From: Brachionus plicatilis
Taxonomy: Eukaryota; Rotifera; Eurotatoria; Ploima; Brachionidae
DNA length: 18,458 nt
Assembly: GCA_010279815.1 (NCBI GenBank)
Contig: QEOQ01000014.1
Location: forward strand, 522,453-540,910
Direction of reading: 5' to 3'
Below, piece by piece: positions 7,662 through 17,712 of the stretch. Each line of letters begins with the position of its first letter. Position 1 is the first letter of the stretch. A program made the translations under genes and the position numbers. The notes below the pieces were generated by a model. It saw only the letters and a list, made by a program, of their open reading frames with translations, did no database searches and was not told the origin of the DNA.

Positions 7662-9888
7662 TTATTTTCATATTCAAAATTTTAAAATGTTCCTTTTTAT
7701 TGAACTTTAATAGGTTTAAATATTTTAATTGATTTTAATGAAAACTTACTTTTAAAGACAAAAAAATTCACTGTTTTTAAATTTAAATTTATTTAAGTGG
7801 AAAAATAAAATTATTTCAGTTTGAATGAATAGATATAAAAGTTATAAATTTGAATTTGTGAATTAACTTAACCTGAATTATTTAAATTATTGACTGTTTA
7901 GTCAAATAAATTAGAGATCAATCATTTTGATGTTTATTTGATAACGAACTATTATTAGACATAACATGTCTAGTAATGTTTAGTATTTATTTCTTAAAAA
8001 TTATCAAAATCATTAGATTAATTAAGTTTTTAAATTTTAAATGATCGTTATGATCTTAAAATTTGATCTGAAACTTCAATTTGCCAAAAAATTGATTTTT
8101 TTCCAATAGGTCCAAAATGCTTAATGTTTTTTTAACTTTTTAAATTTATTATTCTTTTTAAATTTAATTAATTTTTACTATGGTTATTTAATGTTTTATT
8201 AATAAAATAAATTAGAAAGTTTTATAGTTTTTCTTATTTTTAATTTTTTTTTGATACGAAATTGATAAGTTACCATTTATTTAATTCAATTGACATTCAG
8301 GCTATTAAATAAATTTAAAAGAAATTTAGATTAATAAATGCATTTTAAAAGAAAATAAAATAAAATAAAAATAAATATAAAAAAATTATCATCATAATTT
8401 TGCCCTAAGTACAGTATTAGAGTTTTATATGTGATCGTAAACTTTGATAATTTGAAAATTGATGCATAGTTTAGAAAATTGTGATGAAAAAAAGAAATTT
8501 TTTTTTGTCAAATAAACTCAATCTAGTAGATTAAAAAAAACTTAATGTATTGCAATAAATTTTTTGAATCTTCATATCTTTTGATGTAAATTTTAATAAT
8601 CTACTAACTTACAGAAAAACATGATGAAAACTTAAATAGTTTTTAAAGACACAAATAATTCTCATGCTCAATGATTTGAGTGGGAATAATTTTAATAATT
8701 TTTGGTCAAATCAGTATATTTTAGAATAAATTAAATATTTAGTGAAATAATAAAATTCTTATTTAATCTTAATTTTCTTTAATGAGCGTAAATTTCAAAA
8801 TATACGACACCGCATCTAAGTCACGATTACTGTTGATTTATTGTTAACTAAAATATTCCATGTTATAAATAGCCTTACAAAAACAAATAGAAAAAAATTC
8901 AAGATACAAATAATTATAATATCTCATGTAAGAATCTAAGCAAAATATAAATTTTCAATTTTTAAATATTAGCCCTCATTTATTTGAGAGTATTATTTAA
9001 TTTCGGGAATTTCTAATCCAAAATGTTATTTAAAATTTTTTAAAAATATTTTAAGTTAATTTTTATTCAATCATCAATTAATTTCTCGTATTTGAGAAAA
9101 CACGGATAGCAATGGTACAAATTATTTTATTATTATTTAGGAAAACATTGAAAAGTTACAAGATTAAGTTAATATCTACTAAAAGTTTTCAACAAATAAA
9201 CATCTCATTGATCGAAAAATTCGACTTAATGTGAACAAAATTATGGCAAAATCCAATGCATTAATTTTTAGATTGATTATAATTTTTTTTTATTTTTCAC
9301 TTAGACGAAAATTATTTGTGAATTAATATGTATTTTTGTCTTTGATTTTTATTGAATAAGTCAATAAATTGAAAATATTTTCGTCATTAGAATTTGTAAA
9401 ATATTTAATCTTTGTCAATCGAATTTAATAAAAAAGCCGATATTTAATTTAATATGGTAAATTTTTTAAAATTTATTTAATTTATTTTAATTTAATCAAT
9501 TTTGACTTCATTTTCAAGCACATATTTTTGCTAAATGTTTGCCTTTTACAGAATTGTTGCTTTGTAAAATTTTGAATTAATTTTAGAAAATTCTTTTATT
9601 AATAGATAATATTCAAATTGATCTTAGAATCAAATTTTTTAATCAAGAAATAATCACTTTATGTATGACATGGACTTTTAGACAAGTCTATCTTGGGTCA
9701 GAAAAAAGCTAGTAGTGGAAACCTACCATTTGTAATCAATCTGAATAAAAGCTGTATTACAAGTGCATAGATCTACAGATTTTAGACCATAATCCAGTCA
9801 AAAAAAATTTGGATAAACTAAAGTTAAGACATTCTGTTAAATTGAGAATTTCTTTTGGTTTTAAGATTTCTGTTTAGTCTGAATAATT
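7662..9888. other. AT-rich gene-free stretch
   Basis: No open reading frame, RNA gene or transposon that I can name is visible. One hairpin-forming sequence lies at 7951-7977, with 12-base arms containing AGACAT/ATGTCT, one mismatch and a three-base loop. Low-complexity A/T runs dominate. Slightly richer patches at 8800-8840 and 9665-9800 show no coding pattern. Confidence 0.5.
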
Positions 9889-10301
9889 GACACCTTGAAG
9901 TTGAAGATCAATTCAAAATATCATTTCAATTCAAAGAGTATATCAGAGAGTATTAAGAGTAAGAGATATTAAAATTAATCTTTAAATTTATTTAGATAAT
10001 TTTAATGTAATATGCTTAGCATGTTATGTAGATTAAAAAAATTAAATCTCTCACTGAAATCTAGCACTGAAAATTAAAATTAAATTTAAAAATGAATTTA
10101 AAATATTAAAAATCCAAATAAGTAATGAATTCAAAGGATCGATCTTTTCTACAAATATTTTTGGAATAGATTTTTTTTATTTTTTAAATCTACATATAAT
10201 GTAAAGCATTTTACATTATTTTAAAGGTTAATTTTAATATCAAATTATAAACTCTTTGAATTTAAATGATATATTGAATTGATCATCAACTTCAAGATGC
10301 C
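9889..10301. mobile_element. foldback-type element with inverted arms
   Basis: The left arm (about 9889-10046) and right arm (about 10179-10301) are imperfect reverse complements. Their outer 50 bp agree closely (core TTGAAGTTGA..GATCAATTC and CAATTCAAAGAGT-like), and similarity continues inward with small gaps. GAATAATT(G) occurs in direct orientation on both sides (9881-9889 and 10302-10310), which would be an 8- or 9-bp target-site duplication as left by hAT or Mutator-like transposases. No transposase is encoded. An alternative is that both arms are copies of one old coding sequence in opposite orientation, since both read open for a similar peptide. Confidence 0.55.
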
Positions 10302-10446
10302 GAATAATTGCTGATTGTTTGCAGTCTTTTTGTGCATGACTGCTTCTTAAAGGAAACAATCCACGTCTATGTGTATTCCAAGCGGAGATGAAATAATAAA
10401 AGGCAGATGCTAAATTAAATTTTTTAAAAAGGATATTGGAAATTTT
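10240..10446 (-). pseudogene. unidentified 68-codon open frame, possible coding relic
   Basis: On the minus strand a frame without an ATG runs between stops and contains AFYYFISAWNTHRRGLF, then PLRSSHAQKDCKQSAIIRH, then LEVDDQFNISFKFKEF. Arg, His, Trp and Cys usage and a local rise in GC are unusual for random sequence here. The W-N-x-H-R run recalls the end of integrase-like transposase domains, but this is too little to name a family. Its last third lies inside the right arm of the foldback element. No splice sites were assigned. Confidence 0.25.
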
Positions 10447-10912
10447 TCATTCATTTTTTCCTAATTAAATAAATAAAAAAATGTGTTTATTTTAAATTTT
10501 TATTTCAATCAATTTAAACTTAATAATTCAAAATTCAGATCCATATTGCTTGATGTTAGAAAACATAAAAAAAAACTAATTTTTTGTAAAATTTCTTTAT
10601 ATTTTCATGTTATTTTAGGACTTATTTACAATTATATTATACTAGGAATACATGTATATAAACCGAATTTTAATTTTAAAATTTCAATAGCTTTGATTTT
10701 AAACAAGTAGTTTGTTATCTTTTCTCATAAATTTAAAATAAAGAACAACTTAATCGAAAATTTTCAAACAAAAAAAAAAAAATTAATTTTATAAATGAAA
10801 TTGTTTAGAAAAAGGCAATTTGACTCACACGAAATTGATTACAAAAAATACTAAATAACCTAAACATAAAAGAGAGAACCACTGAAAAAAAGAGCTAATT
10901 CAGAAAAATTCT
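10447..10912. other. AT-rich spacer including the NASP 3' flank
   Basis: No gene is supported. A 75-codon frame at 10483-10710 is low-complexity Ile/Phe/Leu/Asn and looks like chance. The part next to 10913 must hold the NASP 3' UTR. On the minus strand no AATAAA is close to the stop; a TATAAA-type variant lies near 10790. Confidence 0.45.
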
Positions 10913-12557
10913 CTAAGCAGTTGGGACCGGCTGTTCCTCAACTGGTACTTCGGCTGCCGCAGCAGGCTCATCCACAGCAATTTTCTCAACCGGAGCTTCG
11001 GTTGTCTCTGCCATGGGAACATTTTCCTTATTAATCTCAGTCTCCATTTCTTTTTCACCTTGCTTGTTCTCTTCCTCGCAGGGCGCCTTTTCCTCATTGG
11101 CCTCACTAAGCCGAGTCTTTTTGATCCCGACCGAGTCCTCCGAAGAGGAAATCTTTCGCTTGCTCTTTACCAGTCCTGTTATGTCCTTGATCTCGCCATC
11201 AGTAGTCGCTTGACCAAGCTTTTCCTCCACACTGTTCATAAAGCACTCTTTGGCCTCTTTGATCAAATTTTCGGTCTCTTTGCCCTGCTCATTGAGCTCC
11301 TCAAGCTTGGCATTCATTTCAGGCAACAAGACCTCCAATTCCTTGATCTCCTCATTCACTGTGTTTTTTTCCAATTGGGCATCGGCTCCTTCGCCAATTT
11401 GGCTCAATTTACCATTAAGCTTTTCTATTCTCAATTGCACAATATTGATTGACTTTTTATAAGACTCATTGGCTTCAGTCAACTGATTGCTGAACTGCTG
11501 GGCCAAGCCGAGCTGGTAGTAGGTCTCGGCCAGCATGCGCTCATCGCGCTGCTCTCCTGACAACTCTTCTTGCATCCGGATCGATTCTCCAATATCGGTC
11601 AAAGCCTGCTCATACGATTCTTGCTCAATGCTGATCTCACCCAACTTTAACAAGCACTCAGCAATGCGCTTGTTTTTAAATGTCAAATCATCATCAAAAT
11701 TTTTGGAATAAACCAATTTGGCAAGTTCAAACATTTCCCATGACCGCTGCAAATTACCAATGTCCTCCGAGTCTTCTTCCTTTTCATTTGTTTCCTCTGT
11801 GTCCTCTTCGTCATCTTTTTCCTCGCCGGTTTCCTCAGTCTCCTCTCCTTTTTCACCAGTGGTCTCTTCGGCCTCTTCTTTCTTGTCAGCCGACTTTTCC
11901 TCCTCTTTTTTGCCATTTTCACCTTCAGTATTTTCTTCCATTTTTTCCTCCACTTTTTCCTCCATTTTTTCCTCCACTTTTTCCTCCACTTTTTCCTCCA
12001 CTTTTTCTTCCATTTTTTCTTCCATCTTCTCCTCTGCTTTCTCTTCAGCTTTTTCCTCTTTTTTTACCTCGTCTTCGCCGCACAAGGCATCCATTACCTT
12101 CTCGGCAATTTCCTCTTTTTCTTCGTCTTTATTGAAAAAAAAAAATATAAAAAAAAATAAAAAATGTTTTGAAAACTTTATTAAAATTTTTGTCTATACC
12201 ATTAATGTCTTCTGGATTGCCGTATCGGCTGTCATCTATGGGGCCAGTTTCTTCCAAAACCCCGGTGAGAGCGTTGCCCAAGACTGTGTTTTCTACGCGA
12301 GCGAGCTCAAGCAGTGATTTGCCATAGTAAAAGTAAACATCGGCACACTGTGGGTCGAACTCGCCAAATTTGTCCGAGTAGACCTTGCATGCTTCACCAA
12401 TGTTGTTTACCGCTTCGTCATATTTGCTTAGGAAAAGGTTTTTTTTGCCCGATTGGAATGTTTTTTGGGCCTTTTCGAACTCCTCTTCACTTATTGATTG
12501 AATTTCTGTTTTCTCAGCCACATCGACGTCACCGACAACTTCAGTAGTAGACACCAT
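10913..12557 (-). CDS. NASP: NASP, histone H3-H4 chaperone with SHNi-TPR repeats
   Basis: Two exons, complement(12200-12557) and complement(10913-12126), give 523 residues; the 73-bp intron runs 12199 to 12127 (donor GTATAG, acceptor AATAAAG, phase 1). Residues 26-60 form the first TPR. At 69-99 comes the diagnostic YFYYGKSLLELARVENTVLG-type helix, followed by a long acidic insert (about 120-240) of EEK[A/M/V] repeats that interrupts the TPR, as in animal NASP. The remaining SHNi-TPR helices are RIAECLLKLGEISIEQESY (273-291) and LAETYYQLGLAQQFSNQL (318-335). A coiled coil covers about 350-410, and ITGLVKSKRK with a second basic cluster KKTR (435-458) looks like the nuclear localisation signal. 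The C-terminus is acidic and Ala/Pro/Val-rich. NASP binds and shelters soluble H3-H4 through the TPRs and acidic tract. The start is the first ATG after an acceptor 23 nt upstream and gives a normal N-terminus. The exon-2 acceptor lacks a pyrimidine before AG, but it alone restores the frame. Confidence 0.93.
11934..12058 (-). repeat. 12-bp coding minisatellite in the NASP acidic tract
   Basis: About ten tandem units of GAGGAAAAA-GTG/ATG/GCT encode EEKV, EEKM or EEKA. Units differ mainly at the last codon. The tract is in frame, so unit gain or loss would change only the length of the acidic insert. Such arrays are prone to slippage and to length polymorphism. Confidence 0.8.
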
Positions 12558-12580
12558 TTTTGCTTGGTTTAAGTGAGTAT

Positions 12581-12592
12581 CTGAAAAAAATA
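12581..12592 (-). promoter_or_regulatory. splice acceptor 23 nt upstream of the NASP start codon
   Basis: On the minus strand, a T-rich run ending TTTTTTTCAG is followed by 23 nt and then the ATG at 12557. It is a strong 3' splice site, of better quality than the one inside the NASP coding region. It would be used by a 5'-UTR intron or a trans-spliced leader. Confidence 0.55.
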
Positions 12593-13126
12593 AATTGTTG
12601 AGTATAACCTAAGCTAAAAGGGATTTTAAATCGTGGTTGTTTTTTTTTTTTTTTTTTTGATTTTTTTTTTATTTTAGCTTAAATAAATTTGTTCAAATTG
12701 GAGCGAGAATTTCAAAAAGAAAAAAATTTATACAAGAAAATTCATGATTAAGCATGTATTGATTTATGAGAGACCGGATCGGGTGGAGGGGAGCTTCAGT
12801 TTTGATAATTTGTGCCAAAAAACCTTTAATTTATGAATTTTATTTTTCAAATTGATTTAACATTAGAAGGGTGACGGCGACTAGGACTGAAGAAATTTTT
12901 TTATTTTTTTCCAGACTAAAATTTCAAGCTTTTCAAAATGTTAAATTTCAATAATTGCAAGTATTAAATTTGAAAGCGAGCATGTGATCTGAATAATTTT
13001 TTTGATAGTTTTGTCAGATTTATTATGATACACTCGTTCCTCAATCATATCATATTAAATTTATTTTAATTCAATTTTTGAAAGAAAATCTAATTTAAGT
13101 TGATTATTTTTGTTTGAAAAAAACAA
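12593..13126. promoter_or_regulatory. divergent promoter region between NASP and the SFT2-family gene
   Basis: The two genes are head to head, so both promoters are expected here. The segment has a poly-T run at about 12638-12659 and a second T-rich run to 12675. Two GC-richer islands occur, at about 12768-12800 (GAGACCGGATCGGGTGGAGG) and 12868-12893. No convincing TATA box was assigned. Any noncoding first exons would also have to fit here. Confidence 0.4.
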
Positions 13127-13139
13127 TTTTTTCCTTTAG
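13127..13139 (+). promoter_or_regulatory. splice acceptor 7 nt upstream of the SFT2-family start codon
   Basis: TTTTTTCCTTTAG ends at 13139, leaving only ACCTCTG before the ATG at 13147. A 5' UTR of seven bases after splicing suggests that leader sequence comes from elsewhere, either an upstream noncoding exon or a trans-spliced leader. Confidence 0.55.
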
Positions 13140-13146
13140 ACCTCTG

Positions 13147-13953
13147 ATGGAGACATTTAAAAATGTGTTTGGTACCGGTTCTGCCGAACAAGGACAGGAC
13201 GAGGAGACTGGAATAATGGATGAAGTTATTTTGAATTCGAAAAAAAATTCAAATTTTTTGAAAAAAAAAATTTATTTTTAGCTTTGGAAAAATTCATCCT
13301 TAAGTTGGTCCACAAGAATAAAAGGTTTTGTGTTTCTTTTTGTTTTTGGCTATCTAATTTCATTTATAGTAATTTAGAAAAATTTAGAAAATAATAAACT
13401 GTTTTAATTTTTTTTTCCAAGTCCACATCTTTACTGCTCACAATTGGACTGGTTCCGTTCGCTGTTTTGTATACCATAGGAAATATGTGTAGCATGCTTA
13501 GGTATTCTTATTTGTTTGAACTTAAACAATGGTAAATATTTTTTTTAGTACTCTTTTTCTAATGGGACCTGTGAGTCAATTGAAAAAAATGTTTGCCTCA
13601 ACCAGAATTATAGCCACCATCATAGTTTTGGTACGAATTTAAAAACAAATGTTTATTTCCTTAAATTCATGCTTTCTTATTTTTAGATTAGTATTGTTTG
13701 TACTCTTTTATGTGCATTTTTGGTAAGTACTAGTAAGAAAAATAAAAAATTAAAAAAATTAATTTAGCTAAAAAATCCACTTCTTTGTATTCTATGTGTT
13801 TTAATACAATTTTTTGCAATGTTATGGTATTCAATTTCCTATATTCCATTTGCTAGGTAGCTAAAACTTAAATTCTTAAAATTTGAAAATTTTAATTTTT
13901 ATTTATAAAGAGATGCGGTAAAAAAGTTTTTCGGAGCTGTACTGGATATTTGA
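13147..13953 (+). CDS. SFT2D: SFT2-domain vesicle transport protein, seven exons
   Basis: Exons 13147-13224, 13282-13368, 13422-13501, 13549-13630, 13687-13722, 13768-13856 and 13911-13953 join to 495 nt, or 164 residues, close to the usual 160 of animal SFT2D1/SFT2D2. The six introns are 57, 53, 47, 56, 45 and 54 bp, all GT-AG. The protein has an acidic cytosolic N-terminus (METFKNVFG...), the family motif SLSWSTRIKGF (32-42), and four membrane segments at about 42-62, 66-86, 101-121 and 123-146. The conserved loop LFLMGPVSQLKKMF lies at 84-97, and the end is PFARDAVKKFFG. SFT2 proteins sit in Golgi membranes and assist fusion of endosome-derived vesicles with the late Golgi. Exon calls rest on unbroken match to the family across each junction. 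Copy number among SFT2D1/2/3 cannot be told from this window. Confidence 0.92.
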
Positions 13954-15198
13954 ATGATTCAATCTTGTCCAAATCAAAAGTCAGATATGTTTCTAATTTA
14001 TTCTAGAATACTGAACAAGATGATCAGCTTGTCATCGTTTTTACCAATTTTTTTGATAGTTAAGTGTTAGCATTATTTCATGAATTTTCTAAGTATTTTT
14101 AAAAAATATTCTTTGTTGATTAACAGGCTAAAATTTAGAAATAAAATAATCAAAATTGAAAAAACAAATTTTATCTGGGAATTTAAAAATAAAAATAAAA
14201 TAATTAAATTAAATTTATTAGTCTTGATGTTTAATGACTGTTTTTTATTTTCCAACAATTCTGGTATTATTAATGTTGTCTATGTGCTAATACATATTTG
14301 TTTCTTAAAAAAAAACAAAAAATTTAAAAAATTTTTATTTGTCTGGTCAATTGTGTTAGTTATTATTATTTAAAGTAATCATTGCTTTCATACTATTACT
14401 TTAGTTATGAGTAAAAATTTGGTTTAAATGCAGTTAAATTCAATTAATTCAAAATAAAATTTAATCATGTCAAAACATGTTAAGAAAAAAATCATTTTTT
14501 TATATTTTATTCTTTAAATGTATTAGAAAATCATTAAAATTAAGTTGCAGAGTTTTTACAAAGACTTAATTTGGGTGGTACAAGGTTTGTATCGGCTGAT
14601 ACATTTTGCAGAACAATTTTTAAAGTCATTGTAAAAAAGTTATTTCAATTTAAGATTTTTATTTTTGTTCTTGGTTCAAAAATTCACAATGCCAAAAATT
14701 TCCAGTGTGAAAAAAAGGTAGCTAACTTTTTAACACCATAAAAGTTTTTTCAAAGTAAAAAAACTCAAATTTGGGGAATTCCTTATAAGAAAAAAATATT
14801 TTTTTAGGATCTTTTAGGATATATTAAAGGCAGTAAACTCTGAAAATTGATATTACAAAAATATTAAACTTCAAAGATCGAACAAGACTTAGGCAAAGGT
14901 TCAATTAAAGATTTATCAATTTTGATAACTTACTTTTTTGGCTTGCTTAAACTGTCCAAAATTAAAATCTTTAGTATCTGAAATGACTTTTTACAATTTT
15001 ATTAAGCAAATTTTTATTTTTTGTTTTTATAATTCCTTTTTTAAATATTTTAAAAATATTTGAGTAACAAAACTCTGAATTATTTTTTATTAGTTAATAA
15101 ATCAAGCCTGCTACATTTTTCACTAGAAAAAATTAGTAGATGAAAAAAAACAAGTATTTTGATTTGAATCACTATTTTTTTCTTTAAAATTTCATTAT
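13954..15198. other. AT-rich spacer downstream of the SFT2-family gene
   Basis: The first part is presumably 3' UTR. A 97-codon frame at 14080-14373 is Ile/Lys/Asn/Phe-rich, overlaps an equally long frame on the other strand, and is taken as chance. A small imperfect hairpin (TGTATCGGCTGATACA) lies near 14589. I see no RNA gene or named repeat. Confidence 0.45.
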
Positions 15199-15200
15199 TA

Positions 15201-15902
15201 ATGGAAAAATGTATTTGACGCATAAAAAAAAAAAATTATAGTATAAAAAAAAATATAATAGCGCATAAACCAAAAAAAATTAAGTAACGCGTAAAGATTG
15301 TGTCATTAAAGCATATAAAAATTAGTCTCGCATAAAATAAAGCAAGTTAAGCATAAAAAAAATATTATAGCATAAAACAAAAATAATTTTATCAATATTT
15401 AGAACCGACTTGGCCTTTGGGAGTCGATCACGTCTTTTTTTAAATTGAGTTTCTTAGATATTTCTTTCAACGTTAGCCTTACGTTTAGATCGACGATACC
15501 GACTGAACCTCCACCGTTTTGTAACCTTGGTAAACAAAATTTCGGATAAAACTTCCCATTTATAAACTTTTTTACTTTTACTTTTGATTTACGATTAAAG
15601 ACCTAAAAATTGAACTCGTCATTGAAGATGACTATGTACCTATCTTTAACTGTCCAATTTAGTCTCTGTTTATACCACTCATATCTTTTTTATATTTTTT
15701 TTATCTTATTCTTAATAAATTTTTGATTACTTATGCTTGAAATTAAATATTCTTATGCTTTCAAAATTTTTTTATGCTTTAATAAAAAAAAATATGCGAG
15801 AAAAAATAACAAAAAAAAAATCTTAACTTTTTATTCATTATGCTATGGTTTAATTTTTTATGCTTTATTATTTGTATTTATGCGTCAAAACCCCCCGTCC
15901 AT
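15201..15902 (-). mobile_element. Tc1/mariner-derived miniature element with long GCATAAA-rich inverted arms
   Basis: The ends are ATGGA at 15201 and TCCAT at 15902, each flanked by TA (15199-15200 and 15903-15904), as expected for Tc1/mariner insertion. Eighteen bases in from each end both arms read TTTGACGCATAAA. The arms continue for about 180 bp as imperfect inverted repeats carrying recurrent GCATAAA on the left (15220, 15263, 15330, 15351, 15370) and TTTATGC or TTATGC on the right (for example 15858 and 15878). The middle is a dead transposase fragment on the minus strand. At 702 bp with no intact transposase, it could move only with help from a relative. Confidence 0.7.
15420..15689 (-). 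pseudogene. Tc1/mariner transposase fragment
   Basis: The minus-strand frame reads YEWYKQRLNWTV, then IVIFNDEFNF, a TAG stop at 15603-15605, and then GKFYPKFCLPRLQNGGGSVG. This matches the Tc1 core W-T-x-E-D-W ... V-I-F-S-D-E-S-x-F ... K-H-G-G-G-S-V; the first catalytic Asp would be the codon at 15618-15620. The second Asp and the last Asp/Glu of the triad are absent. Immediately after GGGSVG the same frame gives RLTLKEISKKLNLKKDVI, which resembles the N-terminal helix-turn-helix of Tc1 transposases. That domain should lie before, not after, the catalytic core. The start and end are cut, so the fragment is non-functional. Confidence 0.7.
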
Positions 15903-16264
15903 TATTAATTCTATGCTTAAAAAAATTATGACTAATTTTAGATTTTTAAGATAACACTGATCAAGAAAAAATGACATATTTTGTTATATTGATTGATAAA
16001 TTTTAAAAAAGAGTCTAAATCAAATAATTTTCCAAAAGCACTCTCAAAAATCACATGTGTTTAAAAACTGGCCAATTTAATTCCAGTGAGATTTAAAAAA
16101 AACTTGAAAAATCAAATTTTAATTGTTATAACATAGAAACTATGAAAAAAACTCTAAAAGAAAAAAGGTTGGATTTGGGCTTTACTCTTAGAGTCGTTAA
16201 CACGAGGTTACAATATTAAAATTTAAATTAAAATTGATTTAGCTAGAAGATATCCTGAATATGG

Positions 16265-16476
16265 GATATTTTCCAAAAATAAAGCCCAAATTTAACTCTT
16301 ACTCTAACAAAAAATTATCTTTACTCTCATAAAAAAAAATTAAAAAAATTGCAGAGTTAACTCTGAAATCGTATTTAAACCAAATTTAAGCTTTTTATAT
16401 GAGATTTTAACAATTTTTTTAAGTAAAAGTTTTGTTAGAATAAAAGTTAAATTTGGGCTTTATTTTTGAAAATATC
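16265..16476. mobile_element. 212-bp inverted-repeat miniature element
   Basis: The arms 16265-16312 and 16430-16476 are reverse complements over about 47 bp with one single-base gap and few mismatches; the core is AATAAAGCCCAAATTTAAC. The interior is A/T-rich and contains a perfect 14-bp palindrome, CAGAGTTAACTCTG, at 16352-16365. A short related stretch (GATTTGGGCTTTACTCTTA) lies outside at 16172-16190. No target-site duplication was found and nothing is encoded. Confidence 0.6.
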
Positions 16477-17712
16477 AATAATTTTTATCACAAAGATTAA
16501 CATCTTTTCAACTACTCATCTGCGTAATCATCTAGAAAATCAACTATGTATTAAGCGCAAACAAAGACGACAACGAAAAATTGAAAAAAATTATTTAACA
16601 TTATTTTCGAATCTTTAAGACTTAATTTAAAATATTTTTCGATTGTGACAATAGAAATAAAATTTTACAGTTGCTTTAAAGATTAAGGATTTTTAATTCT
16701 TTATTGAAAAAATAAAATTTTTTTAAAAATTTTTTTTAATAAATTCAAAAATTAAATAGTTTAAAATTTTAAAAAGACAAACATTTAAATTAATCTTCTT
16801 ATGCTAAAATAATGGTTCTCATTATGGGCCTGAATCTGAAATAAGTTCAGATAAACTTAGTAATGATTTATTGCATTAGTAGAAGATATGAGATAATAAT
16901 AACAATGTTTGTTCTGAAGACTTTCAAATTAATACTGAATTAATTTTTAAAATTTTAGGTGTATTTAAATTTACATAAGTTTATAATGCATTTATTAAAA
17001 CAATCTAGGAATATTTACCTTTTTTTAAACATTAAAAATAATTTATTACTTAAATAAACGTTAATTCTGTAATTTTTTCGATTTTAAAAAGAGTCACAAA
17101 AACATTTCATTGGGTCAAAAAAAAAATTTTCATTAAGAAATTGGTTTAAAATTATAAAAAAAAATCTTTGGTCCCCAAACTGGCCACATATTTCTGGCCA
17201 TTCTGGGAGAAATCTTGAATTTTTATATTTTTTTAATTATTATTTCCCCACTAATCTTTTAAAATGTATTTTAAATCAGCTATCTCAATTGAAAAATAAT
17301 CAGATCTCTATCGATCTCAGTTTTTTGTAAAATTAAATAACACATTTATTTTAATTTAAACTTCTCCCAATGAGAAATTTAAAAGTCAAAACTTTTTATC
17401 AAGTATTTTTTAATTGATAAAAATATTTATTTTTAACTTTATAAAAATAACGCGTTATTTGCTAAAAATTTAATTTTAATCGAATGTTTATTTTATCCTA
17501 TTCTATTTTAAAACTTTCTTTTAACTCTTTAATTTAGACCTTAAAATATTACCAAACAAAATCAAATTCACGTTTTGTCAACGCTAAATATGATAAAATA
17601 AAATCACCTGATATTTTGCATCGATTAGCCAAATAATTATTATAGATAATATTTTTCAAAAATATATTTAAATTGTTAAATTCTCAATTAAAATTAAAAT
17701 AAACTCAATAAA
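16477..17712. other. AT-rich spacer with the lipocalin promoter at its right end
   Basis: No gene, RNA or named repeat is visible. The last 150 bases before 17713 must contain the lipocalin promoter. TATA-like runs occur near 17648 and 17661 (AATATATTTAAA), about 45-65 bp before the ATG, but AT-rich context makes them unspecific. Unlike the other three genes, no T-rich splice acceptor precedes this start codon. Confidence 0.4.

Noticed and set aside
10483..10710. 75-residue plus-strand frame
   Set aside because: Low-complexity Ile/Phe/Asn/Lys composition typical of AT-rich noncoding DNA; no splice or family support.
11718..12317. 199-residue Ser/Phe-rich plus-strand frame
   Set aside because: It is the complement of the NASP acidic repeat tract; repetitive Ser/Phe arises from reversed GAA/GAG and AAA codons.
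14080..14373. 97-residue plus-strand frame with an overlapping 61-residue minus-strand frame
   Set aside because: Both strands are open because of A/T-only codons; no recognisable motif, and it lies in the 3' flank of the SFT2-family gene.
15733..15954. 73-residue plus-strand frame
   Set aside because: It lies across the right arm of the Tc1-derived element; its apparent codons are the GCATAAA-type repeats read in reverse.
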